Shown piece after piece: positions 53,693-61,784 of a stretch of DNA of 64,000 nucleotides. The first letter of the stretch is position 1. Each line of letters starts with the position of its first letter. The translations under genes were made by a program, and so were the position numbers. Source of the DNA: Ruegeria sp. AD91A (GTDB taxonomy: Bacteria > Pseudomonadota > Alphaproteobacteria > Rhodobacterales > Rhodobacteraceae); the NCBI RefSeq assembly GCF_003443535.1, contig NZ_CP031946.1, positions 2,108,001 through 2,172,000 of the forward strand, in the 5' to 3' direction. The notes under the pieces were generated by a model, which was not told where the DNA came from, did no database searches, and saw only the letters and a program-made list of their open reading frames with translations.

Positions 53693-53985
53693 CCAACCCC
53701 GTGACACAGGCTGCCACGCTGTTGAAAGAGCATCGCGAAAGCATCGACCGACTGGACGCGATCCTCGTCTATACGCTGGGCGAGCGGTTCAAGCACACGC
53801 AGGCCGTTGGCAAGCTCAAGGCCGCACACGACCTTCCCCCGTCCGATCCCTCGCGCGAAGCTGCGCAGATCGCACGGTTAGAAGACCTGGCGAATGAAGC
53901 CGATCTGGATCCCGACTTCGCCAAGGCTTTCCTGAACTTCATCATTCAGGAAGTCATCCGACACCACCGGAAGCATCAAGAGTGA
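53689..53985 (+). CDS. Chorismate mutase (AroQ class)
   Basis: A 98-residue all-helical mutase. HRESIDRLDAILVYTLGERF carries the first active-site arginine, FKHTQAVGKLKAAHDL the lysine, and DPSREAAQIARL the second arginine helix. It converts chorismate to prephenate. No fused domain is present. It is ATGA-coupled to the third GNAT and lies 71 bases before rpsP. Confidence 0.88.
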   Translation: MTNPVTQAATLLKEHRESIDRLDAILVYTLGERFKHTQAVGKLKAAHDLPPSDPSREAAQIARLEDLANEADLDPDFAKAFLNFIIQEVIRHHRKHQE

Positions 53986-53989
53986 ACCT

Positions 53990-54030
53990 CCGGTTCAACA
54001 AACACCAGAACTAACCGGCACCCACGCCGG
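53990..54030 (+). promoter_or_regulatory. Alternative helices in the rpsP leader
   Basis: CCGGTT (53990-53995) can pair with AACCGG (54013-54018), or CCGGC (54015-54019) with GCCGG (54026-54030). The two stems share bases and exclude each other, and the second stem ends about 15 bases before the AAGGAG of rpsP. This could be a small autoregulatory leader or only local dyads. Confidence 0.3.
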
Positions 54031-54056
54031 ATACGCCATTCAAAGGAGATACCACC

Positions 54057-54437
54057 ATGGCAATGAAAATTCGTCTCGCCCGCGGCGGCTCGAAAAAACG
54101 TCCCTTCTATCGCATCGTTGCGGCTGACAGCCGTATGCCTCGCGATGGCCGTTTCATCGAGAAACTGGGCACCTACAACCCGCTGCTGCCGAAAGACAGC
54201 GAAGAGCGCGTGAAAATGAACATGGAGCGCATCCAGTACTGGCTGGATCAGGGCGCACAGCCCACCGACCGTATCGCTCGTATGCTGGAAGCAGCCGGTG
54301 CCAAAGGTAAGGCAGAGCGCAACAACCCCAACAAGGGCACCCCGGGCAAGAAAGCCCAGGAGCGCGCGGAAGAAAAGGCGGCAAAGGCGGCTGAAGCGGC
54401 TGCTGCACCGGCTGAAGAAGCCGCCGCAGAAGAATAA
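54057..54437 (+). CDS. rpsP: 30S ribosomal protein S16
   Basis: A 126-residue S16. [19 protein letters not shown] and [16 protein letters not shown] are universal; the core ends near residue 80. The remaining Lys/Ala/Glu-rich tail ([20 protein letters not shown]) is the disordered extension common in alphaproteobacteria. It assembles early into the 30S subunit. AAAGGAG lies 8 bases before the ATG. Confidence 0.98.
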   Translation: MAMKIRLARGGSKKRPFYRIVAADSRMPRDGRFIEKLGTYNPLLPKDSEERVKMNMERIQYWLDQGAQPTDRIARMLEAAGAKGKAERNNPNKGTPGKKAQERAEEKAAKAAEAAAAPAEEAAAEE

Positions 54438-54449
54438 GCAGGCGGACGC

Positions 54450-55085
54450 GTGCAAGATCAAACTTTTTCTGACGATTTTCGCACGCAGTTCGACCTGTTG
54501 TTGCGGCTCCGGCGTGATGTGCGCCGGTTCCGCTCCGAGGCGATTGACGAGGCAGTGCTGGCGCGCTGCCTCGACGCATTTCGACTGGCCCCTTCGGTGG
54601 GGCTCAGCGAACCCTGGCGCGTGATCCGCGTCGAAAGCGAAGCGGCTCGGGCCGCAGCGCTGAAGAATTTTCGAACCGCCAATGACCACGCTTTGGCTGG
54701 GTACTCGGGTGACAAGGCGCAGCTGTACAGCAGCCTGAAGCTGTCCGGGATGCAAGAAGCGCCTGTGCAGCTAGCCGTCTTCTGCGACGACGGCACCGAA
54801 AAGGGACTGGGACTTGGCGCCGGTACGATGCCCGAGATGCGGCGCTATTCTGTCGTGTCCGCGATCACCCTGTTCTGGCTTTCACTTCGCGTGGAAGGGC
54901 TGGGGCTGGGTTGGGTTTCTATACTGGATCCCGACCAGATGATGCGCGATCTGAATGCTCCCGAGACCTGGCGTCTGATTGGTTATTTCTGTGTTGGCAG
55001 GCCAGAGCAGATGTCGGACATGCCTGAACTGGAACAGGTCGGCTGGGAAAACCGGGCACAGGGCCTGATGATCGAAACACGGTAA
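54450..55085 (+). CDS. bluB: 5,6-dimethylbenzimidazole synthase
   Basis: A 211-residue nitroreductase-fold protein with a GTG start 12 bases after rpsP. RRDVRRFRSEAIDEAVL, APSVGLSEPWRVIRV and GLGLGAGTMPEMRRYSVVSA, then GLGWVSILDP, are BluB hallmarks. BluB uses FMN and oxygen to make the lower ligand of vitamin B12. It complements cobC and cobD at 29-31 kb, but here sits inside the ribosome-maturation operon between rpsP and rimM. Confidence 0.92.
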   Translation: MQDQTFSDDFRTQFDLLLRLRRDVRRFRSEAIDEAVLARCLDAFRLAPSVGLSEPWRVIRVESEAARAAALKNFRTANDHALAGYSGDKAQLYSSLKLSGMQEAPVQLAVFCDDGTEKGLGLGAGTMPEMRRYSVVSAITLFWLSLRVEGLGLGWVSILDPDQMMRDLNAPETWRLIGYFCVGRPEQMSDMPELEQVGWENRAQGLMIETR

Positions 55086-55091
55086 GACCTC

Positions 55092-55241
55092 ATGTTCGGA
55101 TTGATACGACTTCCCATTCTGCTGCTGATCGCCTTTATTGTAGGCGTGTTCTTTGAGCGCAACAACCAGCGCGAAGCCTGCAATGGGCTTGGCGAATGGA
55201 GAAACGGGATATGTTTGACGACAGGGGCAGCCAATGAGTGA
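55092..55241 (+). CDS. 49-residue single-pass membrane protein
   Basis: A short ORF starting 6 bases after bluB and overlapping the rimM start by eight bases. It encodes a helix ([20 protein letters not shown], residues 3-22), then [19 protein letters not shown] with two cysteines (30 and 41) and a short tail. Its tight coupling to both neighbours, membrane segment and paired cysteines make chance unlikely. Topology and function are unknown; the cysteines would be periplasmic if the N-terminus is inside. Confidence 0.65.
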   Translation: MFGLIRLPILLLIAFIVGVFFERNNQREACNGLGEWRNGICLTTGAANE

Positions 55242-55737
55242 TCTGATCTGCGTCGGCAGAGTTGCGGGGTCTTATGGCGTGCGAGGTGAGGTGCGACTGA
55301 AGAGTTTTTGCGCCGTTCCCGAAGATATCGAGGCCTATTCGCCGCTGACCGATGAAGCGGGCAAAGAACGTTATCCGGTGGTATTGACGCGCACGATCAA
55401 GAACGGGTTCGCGGCCCGCCTTGGTGGCGTTGAGACCAAGGAACAGGCGGATGCCCTGAATGGTTTGCGCCTTTTTGCGAGGCGCGACCAGTTGCCTTCG
55501 CTGCCCGATGACGAGTTCTACCACAACGATCTGATCGGGCTGGACGTCTATGACACCGGCGGCACCCTTTTGGGCAAGGTCAAATCCGTGCAGAACCATG
55601 GAGCGACAGACTTGTTGGAATTGCACGGGCCGGGCTTGAAAACCACGGTTTTGCTACCTTTCACGATGCAAGTTGTACCCACAGTGGACTTGGAGCAAGG
55701 CCGTATCGTAGCCGACCCGCCCGAAGGCCTGATCTGA
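55234..55737 (+). CDS. rimM: Ribosome maturation factor RimM
   Basis: A 167-residue Rim[21 protein letters not shown] is the N-terminal domain; [18 protein letters not shown] starts the PRC-barrel domain that binds S19. It assists 30S head maturation. Its ATG lies inside the end of the 49-residue ORF, and its stop shares one base with the next ATG (TGATG). Confidence 0.96.
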   Translation: MSDLICVGRVAGSYGVRGEVRLKSFCAVPEDIEAYSPLTDEAGKERYPVVLTRTIKNGFAARLGGVETKEQADALNGLRLFARRDQLPSLPDDEFYHNDLIGLDVYDTGGTLLGKVKSVQNHGATDLLELHGPGLKTTVLLPFTMQVVPTVDLEQGRIVADPPEGLI

Positions 55738-56552
55738 TGCGTCGGGTCCTGTTGCATCTGGGCCTGCACAAGACAGGCATGACCGCAGCACAGTCCTTCC
55801 TTCATGAAAACCGGAAACTGATCTGGCCCCGCTTCGCATTGGTTCTTCCCTATAAAACACGCAACTGCGGCTTAAGCGAGATGGCCACGCGTCATTCGCT
55901 TTATCGGCTGGATGCAACCCTGGCGGGTTTTGGGAGTCACCTGCACGCGTTTCTCGACAAGCTGCACTTCGGTGCATACCGGGGGTTGATCCTGAGCGAA
56001 GAAAACTTCGCAGGCTTGCGCCCCAGCAGGAATAAGCATGAAGGTTACGGGGCCGCACCGGAACTGGCGGAAACTCTGGTCAGCGTCGTTCGGCGTCGGT
56101 TCCTGGGCAACAAGACCGACATCACGATCTACATGTCCTTGCGCAACCGCGATCAATGGCTGCGGAGCCTGTGGGCCCATGACTTGCAGAAATCACGCAT
56201 GGTGCAGGACTTGGACACTTTTTCGACCGACCTTGCCCATTTGCCATCCCTTCAGGAAACCGCCGACGCCGTCAGGAACCGGCTGCCGTCTGTCACAGTC
56301 CGAACGGAATGGATGGAGGCGTTGCAGAACCACCGCTTTGGTGCAGGTGCGCCGTTGGCCGCATTTCTGAACCTGCCGCCCGAACAATCGGCACAGCTTG
56401 TCGGGCCTGCACATAGCACGCCTGCATTTTCCGACGATGTGCTGCTGGAAATCCTGGCTCTGAACCGTTCCTCGCTGGACGAAACCGCCATGATCGCCCA
56501 GAAGAAAGCACTGATTCACTCCGCACAGAACGAACTGGCCCGCCAGACATGA
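55737..56552 (+). CDS. Sulfotransferase-like P-loop protein
   Basis: A 271-residue protein. The N-terminus VLLHLGLHKTGMTAAQSFLH resembles the 5'-phosphosulfate loop of the sulfotransferase-like families common in marine alphaproteobacteria (H-x-G-x-x-K-T/S). The rest (ITIYMSLRNRDQWLRSLW, with a possible 3'-phosphate-binding arginine) fits that fold only loosely. It sits between rimM and trmD, overlapping both (1 and 4 bases). The acceptor is unknown. Confidence 0.6.
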   Translation: MRRVLLHLGLHKTGMTAAQSFLHENRKLIWPRFALVLPYKTRNCGLSEMATRHSLYRLDATLAGFGSHLHAFLDKLHFGAYRGLILSEENFAGLRPSRNKHEGYGAAPELAETLVSVVRRRFLGNKTDITIYMSLRNRDQWLRSLWAHDLQKSRMVQDLDTFSTDLAHLPSLQETADAVRNRLPSVTVRTEWMEALQNHRFGAGAPLAAFLNLPPEQSAQLVGPAHSTPAFSDDVLLEILALNRSSLDETAMIAQKKALIHSAQNELARQT

Positions 56553-57358
56553 CAGAGAAACCCAGCAGATCCCATGGCCGTAAGGCAATCCGTCCTGCCC
56601 TGAAACCACGCGAGCTGATGACGCCGAGTCCTGACCTGCACGGGGTCTGGAAAACCAAGATCATCACTCTGTTCCCGTCCGCCTTTCCCGGTGTTCTTGG
56701 CGAAAGCCTGACAGGCAAGGCCTTGCAGGAAGGGCTATGGCAACTGGAAACAGTGGATCTGCGACAGTTCGGTATAGGCAAACATCGCAACGTTGATGAC
56801 ACCCCGGCCGGGGGTGGCGCCGGAATGGTTCTGCGGGCCGATGTTCTGGGTGACGCGATCGAGCATGCGATGGCAGGTGTTCAAGGGAACTGGCCGCTGA
56901 TCTACCTCAGCCCGCGCGGGCGCCGCATGGATCAGCGCATGATGCAGAATCTTGCCCGTTGTGACGGCATTACCCTTCTGTGCGGTCGTTTTGAAGGCGT
57001 GGACGAGCGCGTTTTGGAACATTTTGGCGTGCAAGAGGTGTCGTTGGGTGATTTCGTCATGACCGGCGGCGAAATTGCGGCACAAGCCCTGATTGATGCC
57101 ACAGTACGGCTGATTCCCGGAGTTCTTGGAAATCAGGCTTCGACCGAAGAGGAAAGTTTTGCCTCGGGTCTGCTGGAGCACCCCCAATATACCCGTCCGG
57201 CAGATTGGAAAGGACACCCGATCCCCGAGATTCTGATGTCGGGCCATCATGGCCGGATCGCGGGGTGGCGCCATAAAATGGCAGAAGAAATCACGCGCGA
57301 ACGGCGCCCTGATATCTGGGCAGAGTATGTCAAAACCAACTCCGAATCTCAGGACTAA
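56549..57358 (+). CDS. trmD: tRNA (guanine-N1)-methyltransferase
   Basis: A 269-residue TrmD. The knot domain has DDTPAGGGAGMVLRADV, YLSPRGRRMDQRM, LCGRFEGVDERV and GDFVMTGGEIAA. The family core starts at TKIITLFPSAFPG (residue 36); the preceding 35 residues are an Arg/Pro-rich extension seen in relatives. It methylates G37 of tRNAs and prevents frameshifting. Last gene of the ffh operon. Confidence 0.96.
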   Translation: MTEKPSRSHGRKAIRPALKPRELMTPSPDLHGVWKTKIITLFPSAFPGVLGESLTGKALQEGLWQLETVDLRQFGIGKHRNVDDTPAGGGAGMVLRADVLGDAIEHAMAGVQGNWPLIYLSPRGRRMDQRMMQNLARCDGITLLCGRFEGVDERVLEHFGVQEVSLGDFVMTGGEIAAQALIDATVRLIPGVLGNQASTEEESFASGLLEHPQYTRPADWKGHPIPEILMSGHHGRIAGWRHKMAEEITRERRPDIWAEYVKTNSESQD

Positions 57359-57491
57359 GCCCGCATGATGTGGCCGGGTTGCCGAAGGTTCTAGGTTTGT
57401 CAGATTGCCAGTTGTAGTTGATCACACCTCAATGTATTCGCTCTTAGGTTCCATGGGGTTTGGGATAAAAAGAAGTGAAACTGAAGTTACT

Positions 57492-57917
57492 ATGAAAAAG
57501 CTACTGCTTGGCACTTTATTGGTTGCCTCCGCCTGTACCACCAAACCGCTTGGGATGTCCGTTCCGACGCAAGCCGGTCATAATCTGCACTCTGCGAAGG
57601 TTGCCGTTGATTCCTGCTCTCAGGAAGCTGACGAGGGCGGCAACAGCGCCGTAATCGGCGGTTATGCAACCAATATCCTGCTTTGGGGCATCATCATCGG
57701 GCCTGCCGTCACCGCGCCATTTCAGGACGAGCTGCGGCAACAGGGCGAAATCGATCAGGTTGATCGCTGCCTACGCGCACGCGGTTTCGAGCGGCGCGAA
57801 CTGACCGCGGGTGAGTCGTTCTGGGTGCGAAACGCCTTTGGTGATGAACGCGAACGGCGGCTGGACCACCTGGTCGGGGGCGGCACTATCGAAACCTACG
57901 GAACATCACAAAACTAG
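57492..57917 (+). CDS. Small lipoprotein, unknown function
   Basis: A 141-residue protein from ATG 57492. The signal KKLLLGTLLVASACTT ends at lipidated Cys15. The mature part has VAVDSCSQEADEGGNSAVIGG, a hydrophobic patch (ILLWGIIIGPAVTAPF) and the charged segment QVDRCLRARGFERRELT. The two cysteines may bond. The upstream 130 bases are more AT-rich than neighbouring DNA. It converges with the GH25 gene, 4-base overlap. Confidence 0.6.
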   Translation: MKKLLLGTLLVASACTTKPLGMSVPTQAGHNLHSAKVAVDSCSQEADEGGNSAVIGGYATNILLWGIIIGPAVTAPFQDELRQQGEIDQVDRCLRARGFERRELTAGESFWVRNAFGDERERRLDHLVGGGTIETYGTSQN

Positions 57918-58717
57918 CGCCGCGCTTTCCAGCTGGCCCAAGTCTCTGGGGTGCCGTTGAACGTGTTGATGTCCACCCTACCCTGAACCCCCGGCACCAG
58001 CCCGGTGCCGGTGTATTGCCAAAACCGCCAGACCGTGCGGGGATAGACCTGACGCGGATGGCCTGCGACGGATCGCAACCAGAACTCGGTTTTGGGCAAA
58101 CGCCCGATATCCGTATCCGCAAAGAAATCCACTGTCGTGTAGACGATCGGACGCCGACCATAATGCCGTTCGAGAATGTCCAAAAAGCGCTGCGCTTCGG
58201 CGCGGACAGTTCTGCCATCGGGCCGCAACGTGCAGGTCTTGGAATGCGGCGTCCACTCCATGTCAAGAACATGCGGCAGATCTGCCCCTTTCGGGACGTT
58301 CTGAATGAACCAACGTGCCTGTTCCCGGGCCGATCGGCAGAAATAATAGTAGTGATAAGCCCCCCACGGCACGCCCGCTGCCTGAGCACCGCGCCTGTGG
58401 TCGTCGAATAATGGATCCGCCACATCGCCGCCTTCGGTTGCTTTCAGAAACGCAAAGCTTACGCCCGAAGCTTTGGCCGTGCGCCAGTCTATCGGTCCCT
58501 GCCAGCGCGAGACGTCAAGCCCGTGGATCGGATACAAGCCAGGGTGACGGCCCTCCCAGTCATGTGGATCGGCGTCACCAAAATCAGGATAGATTACGGA
58601 CGGTGCTGTCCTGTCCACGCCCGGCGTGGGCTCCACGACCTGCGGTTTCGGGCCGCCGCGTCCACACGACATAAGCAAAGCGGCTGCAATCGTCAGCATA
58701 AGTCCAATTCGCATCAT
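57914..58717 (-). CDS. GH25 family muramidase, lipoprotein
   Basis: A 267-residue protein with two N-terminal ATGs. A lipobox LLMSC (Cys18) follows the signal. The GH25 barrel has IHGLDVSRWQGPIDW (catalytic Asp), FAFLKATEGGD, and the Asp-x-Glu pair in VLDMEWTP, then IVYTTVDFF and WQYTGTG. This family hydrolyses the MurNAc-GlcNAc bond of peptidoglycan. A lipid-anchored form would work at the inner face of the outer membrane. Confidence 0.88.
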   Translation of the reverse strand: MMRIGLMLTIAAALLMSCGRGGPKPQVVEPTPGVDRTAPSVIYPDFGDADPHDWEGRHPGLYPIHGLDVSRWQGPIDWRTAKASGVSFAFLKATEGGDVADPLFDDHRRGAQAAGVPWGAYHYYYFCRSAREQARWFIQNVPKGADLPHVLDMEWTPHSKTCTLRPDGRTVRAEAQRFLDILERHYGRRPIVYTTVDFFADTDIGRLPKTEFWLRSVAGHPRQVYPRTVWRFWQYTGTGLVPGVQGRVDINTFNGTPETWASWKARR

Positions 58718-59084
58718 GGGGTCCTGTCTGAAATTTCTGCTCTTTCAATTCCCTTCAGAATGCCTGATCTGACTGCTGTGGCAACGGTGGGATTTTCGAA
58801 AGGCGGATTCCCACTGCTTCGCCATACGATTTGTCCTTGATCCCGGCACACAATACCCTTAAACGACCGCAATCCGGTGCCGCATTCTGCGACTCCGGTG
58901 TTTTGGTTTGATTCATGGCTTGAAGCTCGGCTTTCTTCGGCGGGGATGTGTCAGATCAAACCAGACCAAAGGAACATTCGATCTGACCTCTGGCGGGCTG
59001 CATGCAGGACCCGGTGAAGACCAAGAGCTCTCAGGCCGTGCCCAAACTTCGTGGACCAACCACGAGCATATAGGAGTACCTGCG
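58718..59084 (+). other. 367-base spacer upstream of rplS
   Basis: This is the only gene-free stretch over 300 bases. Its right half is the rplS leader (see 58950-59065). A possible promoter is TTGTCC, 17 bases, TACCCT (about 58829-58858). No confident ORF lies on either strand; a short plus-strand reading frame with GFSKGGFP around 58790 is not supported by a start context. Confidence 0.5.
58950..59065 (+). promoter_or_regulatory. Structured 5' leader of rplS-rpmE
   Basis: Two helices lie in the leader: GTCAGATC (58950-58957) with GATCTGAC (58980-58987), an 8-bp perfect stem with a 22-base loop; and TCGTGG (59049-59054) with CCACGA (59060-59065), 5-base loop, ending 6 bases before the TAGGAG of rplS. 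CTGCATGCAG lies between. R-protein operons are often autoregulated by such leaders, but I know of no described alphaproteobacterial L19 leader with this shape. Confidence 0.4.
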
Positions 59085-59468
59085 ATGGATCTTATCGCAC
59101 AGCTTGAGGCGGAACAGATTGCCGCCCTGGGGAAAGACATCCCCGACTTCAAAGCGGGTGACACCATCCGTGTCGGCTATAAGGTGACCGAAGGGTCGCG
59201 CACCCGTGTGCAGAACTATGAAGGCGTCTGCATCGCGCGCAACAACGGCAATGGCATTGCCGGTTCGTTCACCGTTCGCAAGATTTCGTTTGGCGAAGGC
59301 GTGGAACGTGTGTTCCCGCTGTATTCGACCAACATCGACAGCATCACCGTTGTCCGCCGTGGCCGCGTTCGCCGCGCCAAACTGTACTATCTGCGCTCGC
59401 GCCGTGGTAAATCCGCGCGTATCGCAGAAGTCACCAACTACAAGCCCAAGGCTGGCGCCGAAGCGTAA
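59085..59468 (+). CDS. rplS: 50S ribosomal protein L19
   Basis: A 127-residue L19 from ATG 59085; upstream in-frame starts lie in the leader. [56 protein letters not shown] and [16 protein letters not shown] are conserved. It bridges the 50S and 30S subunits. Unlike in many bacteria it is cut off from trmD by a lipoprotein gene and a minus-strand lysozyme gene, so it has its own promoter. Confidence 0.98.
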   Translation: MDLIAQLEAEQIAALGKDIPDFKAGDTIRVGYKVTEGSRTRVQNYEGVCIARNNGNGIAGSFTVRKISFGEGVERVFPLYSTNIDSITVVRRGRVRRAKLYYLRSRRGKSARIAEVTNYKPKAGAEA

Positions 59469-59479
59469 GGAACGGAAAG

Positions 59480-59701
59480 ATGAAAAAAGACATCCATCCC
59501 GATTATCACGTCATCGACGTCAAAATGACCGATGGCACCGTGGTTCAGATGAAGTCCACCTGGGGCGCCGAAGGCGATCAGCTGGCTCTGGAAATCGACC
59601 CCTCCGTGCATCCAGCATGGACCGGTGGCTCGTCGCGCCTGATGGACGCTGGCGGCCGCGTGTCGAAGTTCAAAAAGAAATACGAAGGTCTGGGCTTCTA
59701 A
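59480..59701 (+). CDS. rpmE: 50S ribosomal protein L31
   Basis: A 73-residue L31. [20 protein letters not shown] lacks the CxC/CxxC zinc residues of E. coli RpmE, as is usual in alphaproteobacteria, and [18 protein letters not shown] follows. It starts 11 bases after rplS and is followed by a terminator. Confidence 0.96.
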   Translation: MKKDIHPDYHVIDVKMTDGTVVQMKSTWGAEGDQLALEIDPSVHPAWTGGSSRLMDAGGRVSKFKKKYEGLGF

Positions 59702-59725
59702 GTCTGACTGGTTGCGAATTCGAAA

Positions 59726-59753
59726 GGCCGTCCCTTGGGGGCGGCCTTTTTTT
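59726..59753 (+). terminator. Intrinsic terminator of rplS-rpmE
   Basis: GGCCGTCCC pairs with GGGGCGGCC around a short loop and is followed by seven Ts. It lies 25 bases beyond the rpmE stop. Confidence 0.9.
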
Positions 59754-59874
59754 GTAAGCTTCCATGTGTCTTATGGACGCGACACCGGACAAACCGGACA
59801 AGATGCGTTTGGGCACAGGCTCAGTGATGCTACACTCCGGGTGACCAACGCCCAGCTTCCACGGAGACCCGGAC

Positions 59875-60102
59875 ATGCCCCAGTACAACGACATGATCGA
59901 GCTATCGGTCGAGGACATGGATCTGATTGAAACGGCATTGCGCGGTTCGATCGCTTCGTTGTCACAAGCTGCACTGGACGAACCAGAGAACAGCAGGACC
60001 AACCGTGAAGACACATTGCGGCGCATTCACGAACTTCTGGGCAAGCTGCACGATCAGAAGGTCTTTTTTCGTCCTCATAAAGGGGTGTACCTCGGAGGTT
60101 AG
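59875..60102 (+). CDS. Conserved small helical protein
   Basis: A 75-residue soluble protein: IELSVEDMDLIETALRGSI, then TNREDTLRRIHELLGKLHDQK, two amphipathic helices, and a basic C-terminus FFRPHKGVYLGG. It has no cysteine, signal or metal motif. It lies alone between the rplS-rpmE terminator and the MFS gene, with stops 9 bases apart (convergent). Function unknown. Confidence 0.6.
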   Translation: MPQYNDMIELSVEDMDLIETALRGSIASLSQAALDEPENSRTNREDTLRRIHELLGKLHDQKVFFRPHKGVYLGG

Positions 60103-60110
60103 GGACAAGG

Positions 60111-61706
60111 CTATCGCGGTTTGCGCGTCAAGTCCGCTGCACTGTGGGGAGGGGGAACTGGTCCACGCAATAGCATGAGTGCCAGAGTCATCCCGGCCAG
60201 CGCCGCGATCGCTGCAACCATCATGGCACTGTTAAAGGCGTTGTCCTGCATATCCCTTAGGGCCTTCGCCAATTTACTTCCCGTTGCCGGATCCATCTCC
60301 GAGATCAATTGCTGTATCTGGCTGGGCGCTCCATGTGTCAGCGCATGGGCCAGATCCTCGCGCTGGGTTGACCCGGCAGGCAACGCGTCGATCACCTCGG
60401 ACAGACCGCGGCGTTTCGTGATTGCTTCAGCCAGACCTCCGACCACGGCGCCAAGTGTTGCTCCGAAATAGAGACAGGCGTTTATGACCCCCGAACCCTG
60501 CCCGACATGTTGCTCGGGTAACAGGCGCAGACCCAGACGAGGCAACAGCGAAAAGCAGATGCCCAGCCCGACCCCGACGATCAGCAGCTTCCACCAGATT
60601 TCGGAAAAATGCGTGGTGTTCGTGGTTGTCGTCAGCAGCAGGAACCCGCAGGCCATTGCCCCCAGGCCAATCGCGATCGGCCACTGAAAGCTGTACGGGG
60701 CAAGAAAGCGGGGCGCGGTGACAGATATCACAAACATGCTGAGGCTGAGCGGCATGATCGCCAGCCCCGCATCGATGGACGAATACCCAAAAGCATCGGG
60801 CGATTGGACGAATGTATTGAAATAGACAAAGAAGCAGAACAGCGTGAAGCCGGTAAAGAACATCCCCGCCGCGGCCATCAAATAACGCGGATGGCGAAAG
60901 TACCGAAGCTCGATCAGGGGGTCGTCGCTGCGGCGGGATACGATAACAAGGGCAATTGTCGACACGGCCGCCACGCCCAGAGGCACCAGCGTCAGAGGCG
61001 AAGTCCACCCACCGCTTTCCCCATTGCTGAGCGCAAAGGACAATGGCCCGAGGAAAAACAGTATGGCAACGGCCCCTGCATAATCGAACTTTGCGTCGGC
61101 AAGACGGGTTTCGGGAACATATTTCCGTTTTCTGACATGCAGACCGATGGCAAAGGCCAAAGCCAGCAGAACCAGGTCGGCTGCAAAGACCGCGCGCCAA
61201 CTGACATAGTGGCCGAATGCGCCGCCGACGATAGGCCCTACACCAATCGCCAGTCCGACAATCGCGCCCCAGATGCCGGTGACGCTGGCGCGCTGCTCCT
61301 CGGGCGTGGCTGCCGTCAACAGTGACAAAGAGGTGCCAAACAACGCCGCCGCGCCTGCACCTTGCGCGCAGCGCCCGATGAGCAGCATGGCCCCATCCTG
61401 AGCAAACAGGGCCGAGGCTGACCCGATTGCAAAGACAATCATGCCAGCGAAAAAAACACCCATCTTGCCGGTGATGTCCCCCAACCGGCTAACGATGCAA
61501 ACAAGCGTCGCGCTGGTCACGGAATACGCGGCCATCACCCATTGCAATCCTGACGGGGTCAAATCGAACTCGGCCTTGAGGTTGGGCAAGATGGTGGTCA
61601 CAGCAGTGGTGTTAAACCCCACGACCATCATGCAAATTGCCGTCAAGGCCAGCACCACGCGGGCGCCGGATTGCGGAGATACATTTGCCGAGGTCTCGTC
61701 GCCCAT
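60111..61706 (-). CDS. MFS drug/metabolite transporter (DHA2, EmrB/QacA type)
   Basis: A 531-residue protein from ATG 61706, with about 14 helices. LPNLKAEFDLTPSGLQWVM, SRLGDITGKMGVFFAGM (the GxxxDRxGRR-type loop) and GPIVGGAFGHYVSWRAVF (motif C) identify the DHA2 group. The tail after helix 13 holds a long polar segment (about 440-500) before the last helix. It is probably an exporter of toxic or secreted compounds. Confidence 0.85.
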   Translation of the reverse strand: MGDETSANVSPQSGARVVLALTAICMMVVGFNTTAVTTILPNLKAEFDLTPSGLQWVMAAYSVTSATLVCIVSRLGDITGKMGVFFAGMIVFAIGSASALFAQDGAMLLIGRCAQGAGAAALFGTSLSLLTAATPEEQRASVTGIWGAIVGLAIGVGPIVGGAFGHYVSWRAVFAADLVLLALAFAIGLHVRKRKYVPETRLADAKFDYAGAVAILFFLGPLSFALSNGESGGWTSPLTLVPLGVAAVSTIALVIVSRRSDDPLIELRYFRHPRYLMAAAGMFFTGFTLFCFFVYFNTFVQSPDAFGYSSIDAGLAIMPLSLSMFVISVTAPRFLAPYSFQWPIAIGLGAMACGFLLLTTTTNTTHFSEIWWKLLIVGVGLGICFSLLPRLGLRLLPEQHVGQGSGVINACLYFGATLGAVVGGLAEAITKRRGLSEVIDALPAGSTQREDLAHALTHGAPSQIQQLISEMDPATGSKLAKALRDMQDNAFNSAMMVAAIAALAGMTLALMLLRGPVPPPHSAADLTRKPR

Positions 61707-61784
61707 TAAGCACTCGCAAACCAAGATTGTTTGATACGATTATTCATCAGTTTAGCGATTTCTGACCCTGAGCATAGGGCTGCG

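Noticed and set aside
57405..57491. Earlier in-frame start of the 57492 lipoprotein
   Set aside because: It would bury the signal peptide behind 29 residues; ATG 57492 gives a normal lipoprotein signal.
58523..58840. 105-residue plus-strand ORF upstream of rplS
   Set aside because: Most of it is antisense to the GH25 gene and its tail (GFSKGGFP) only weakly recalls TauE/SafE proteins.
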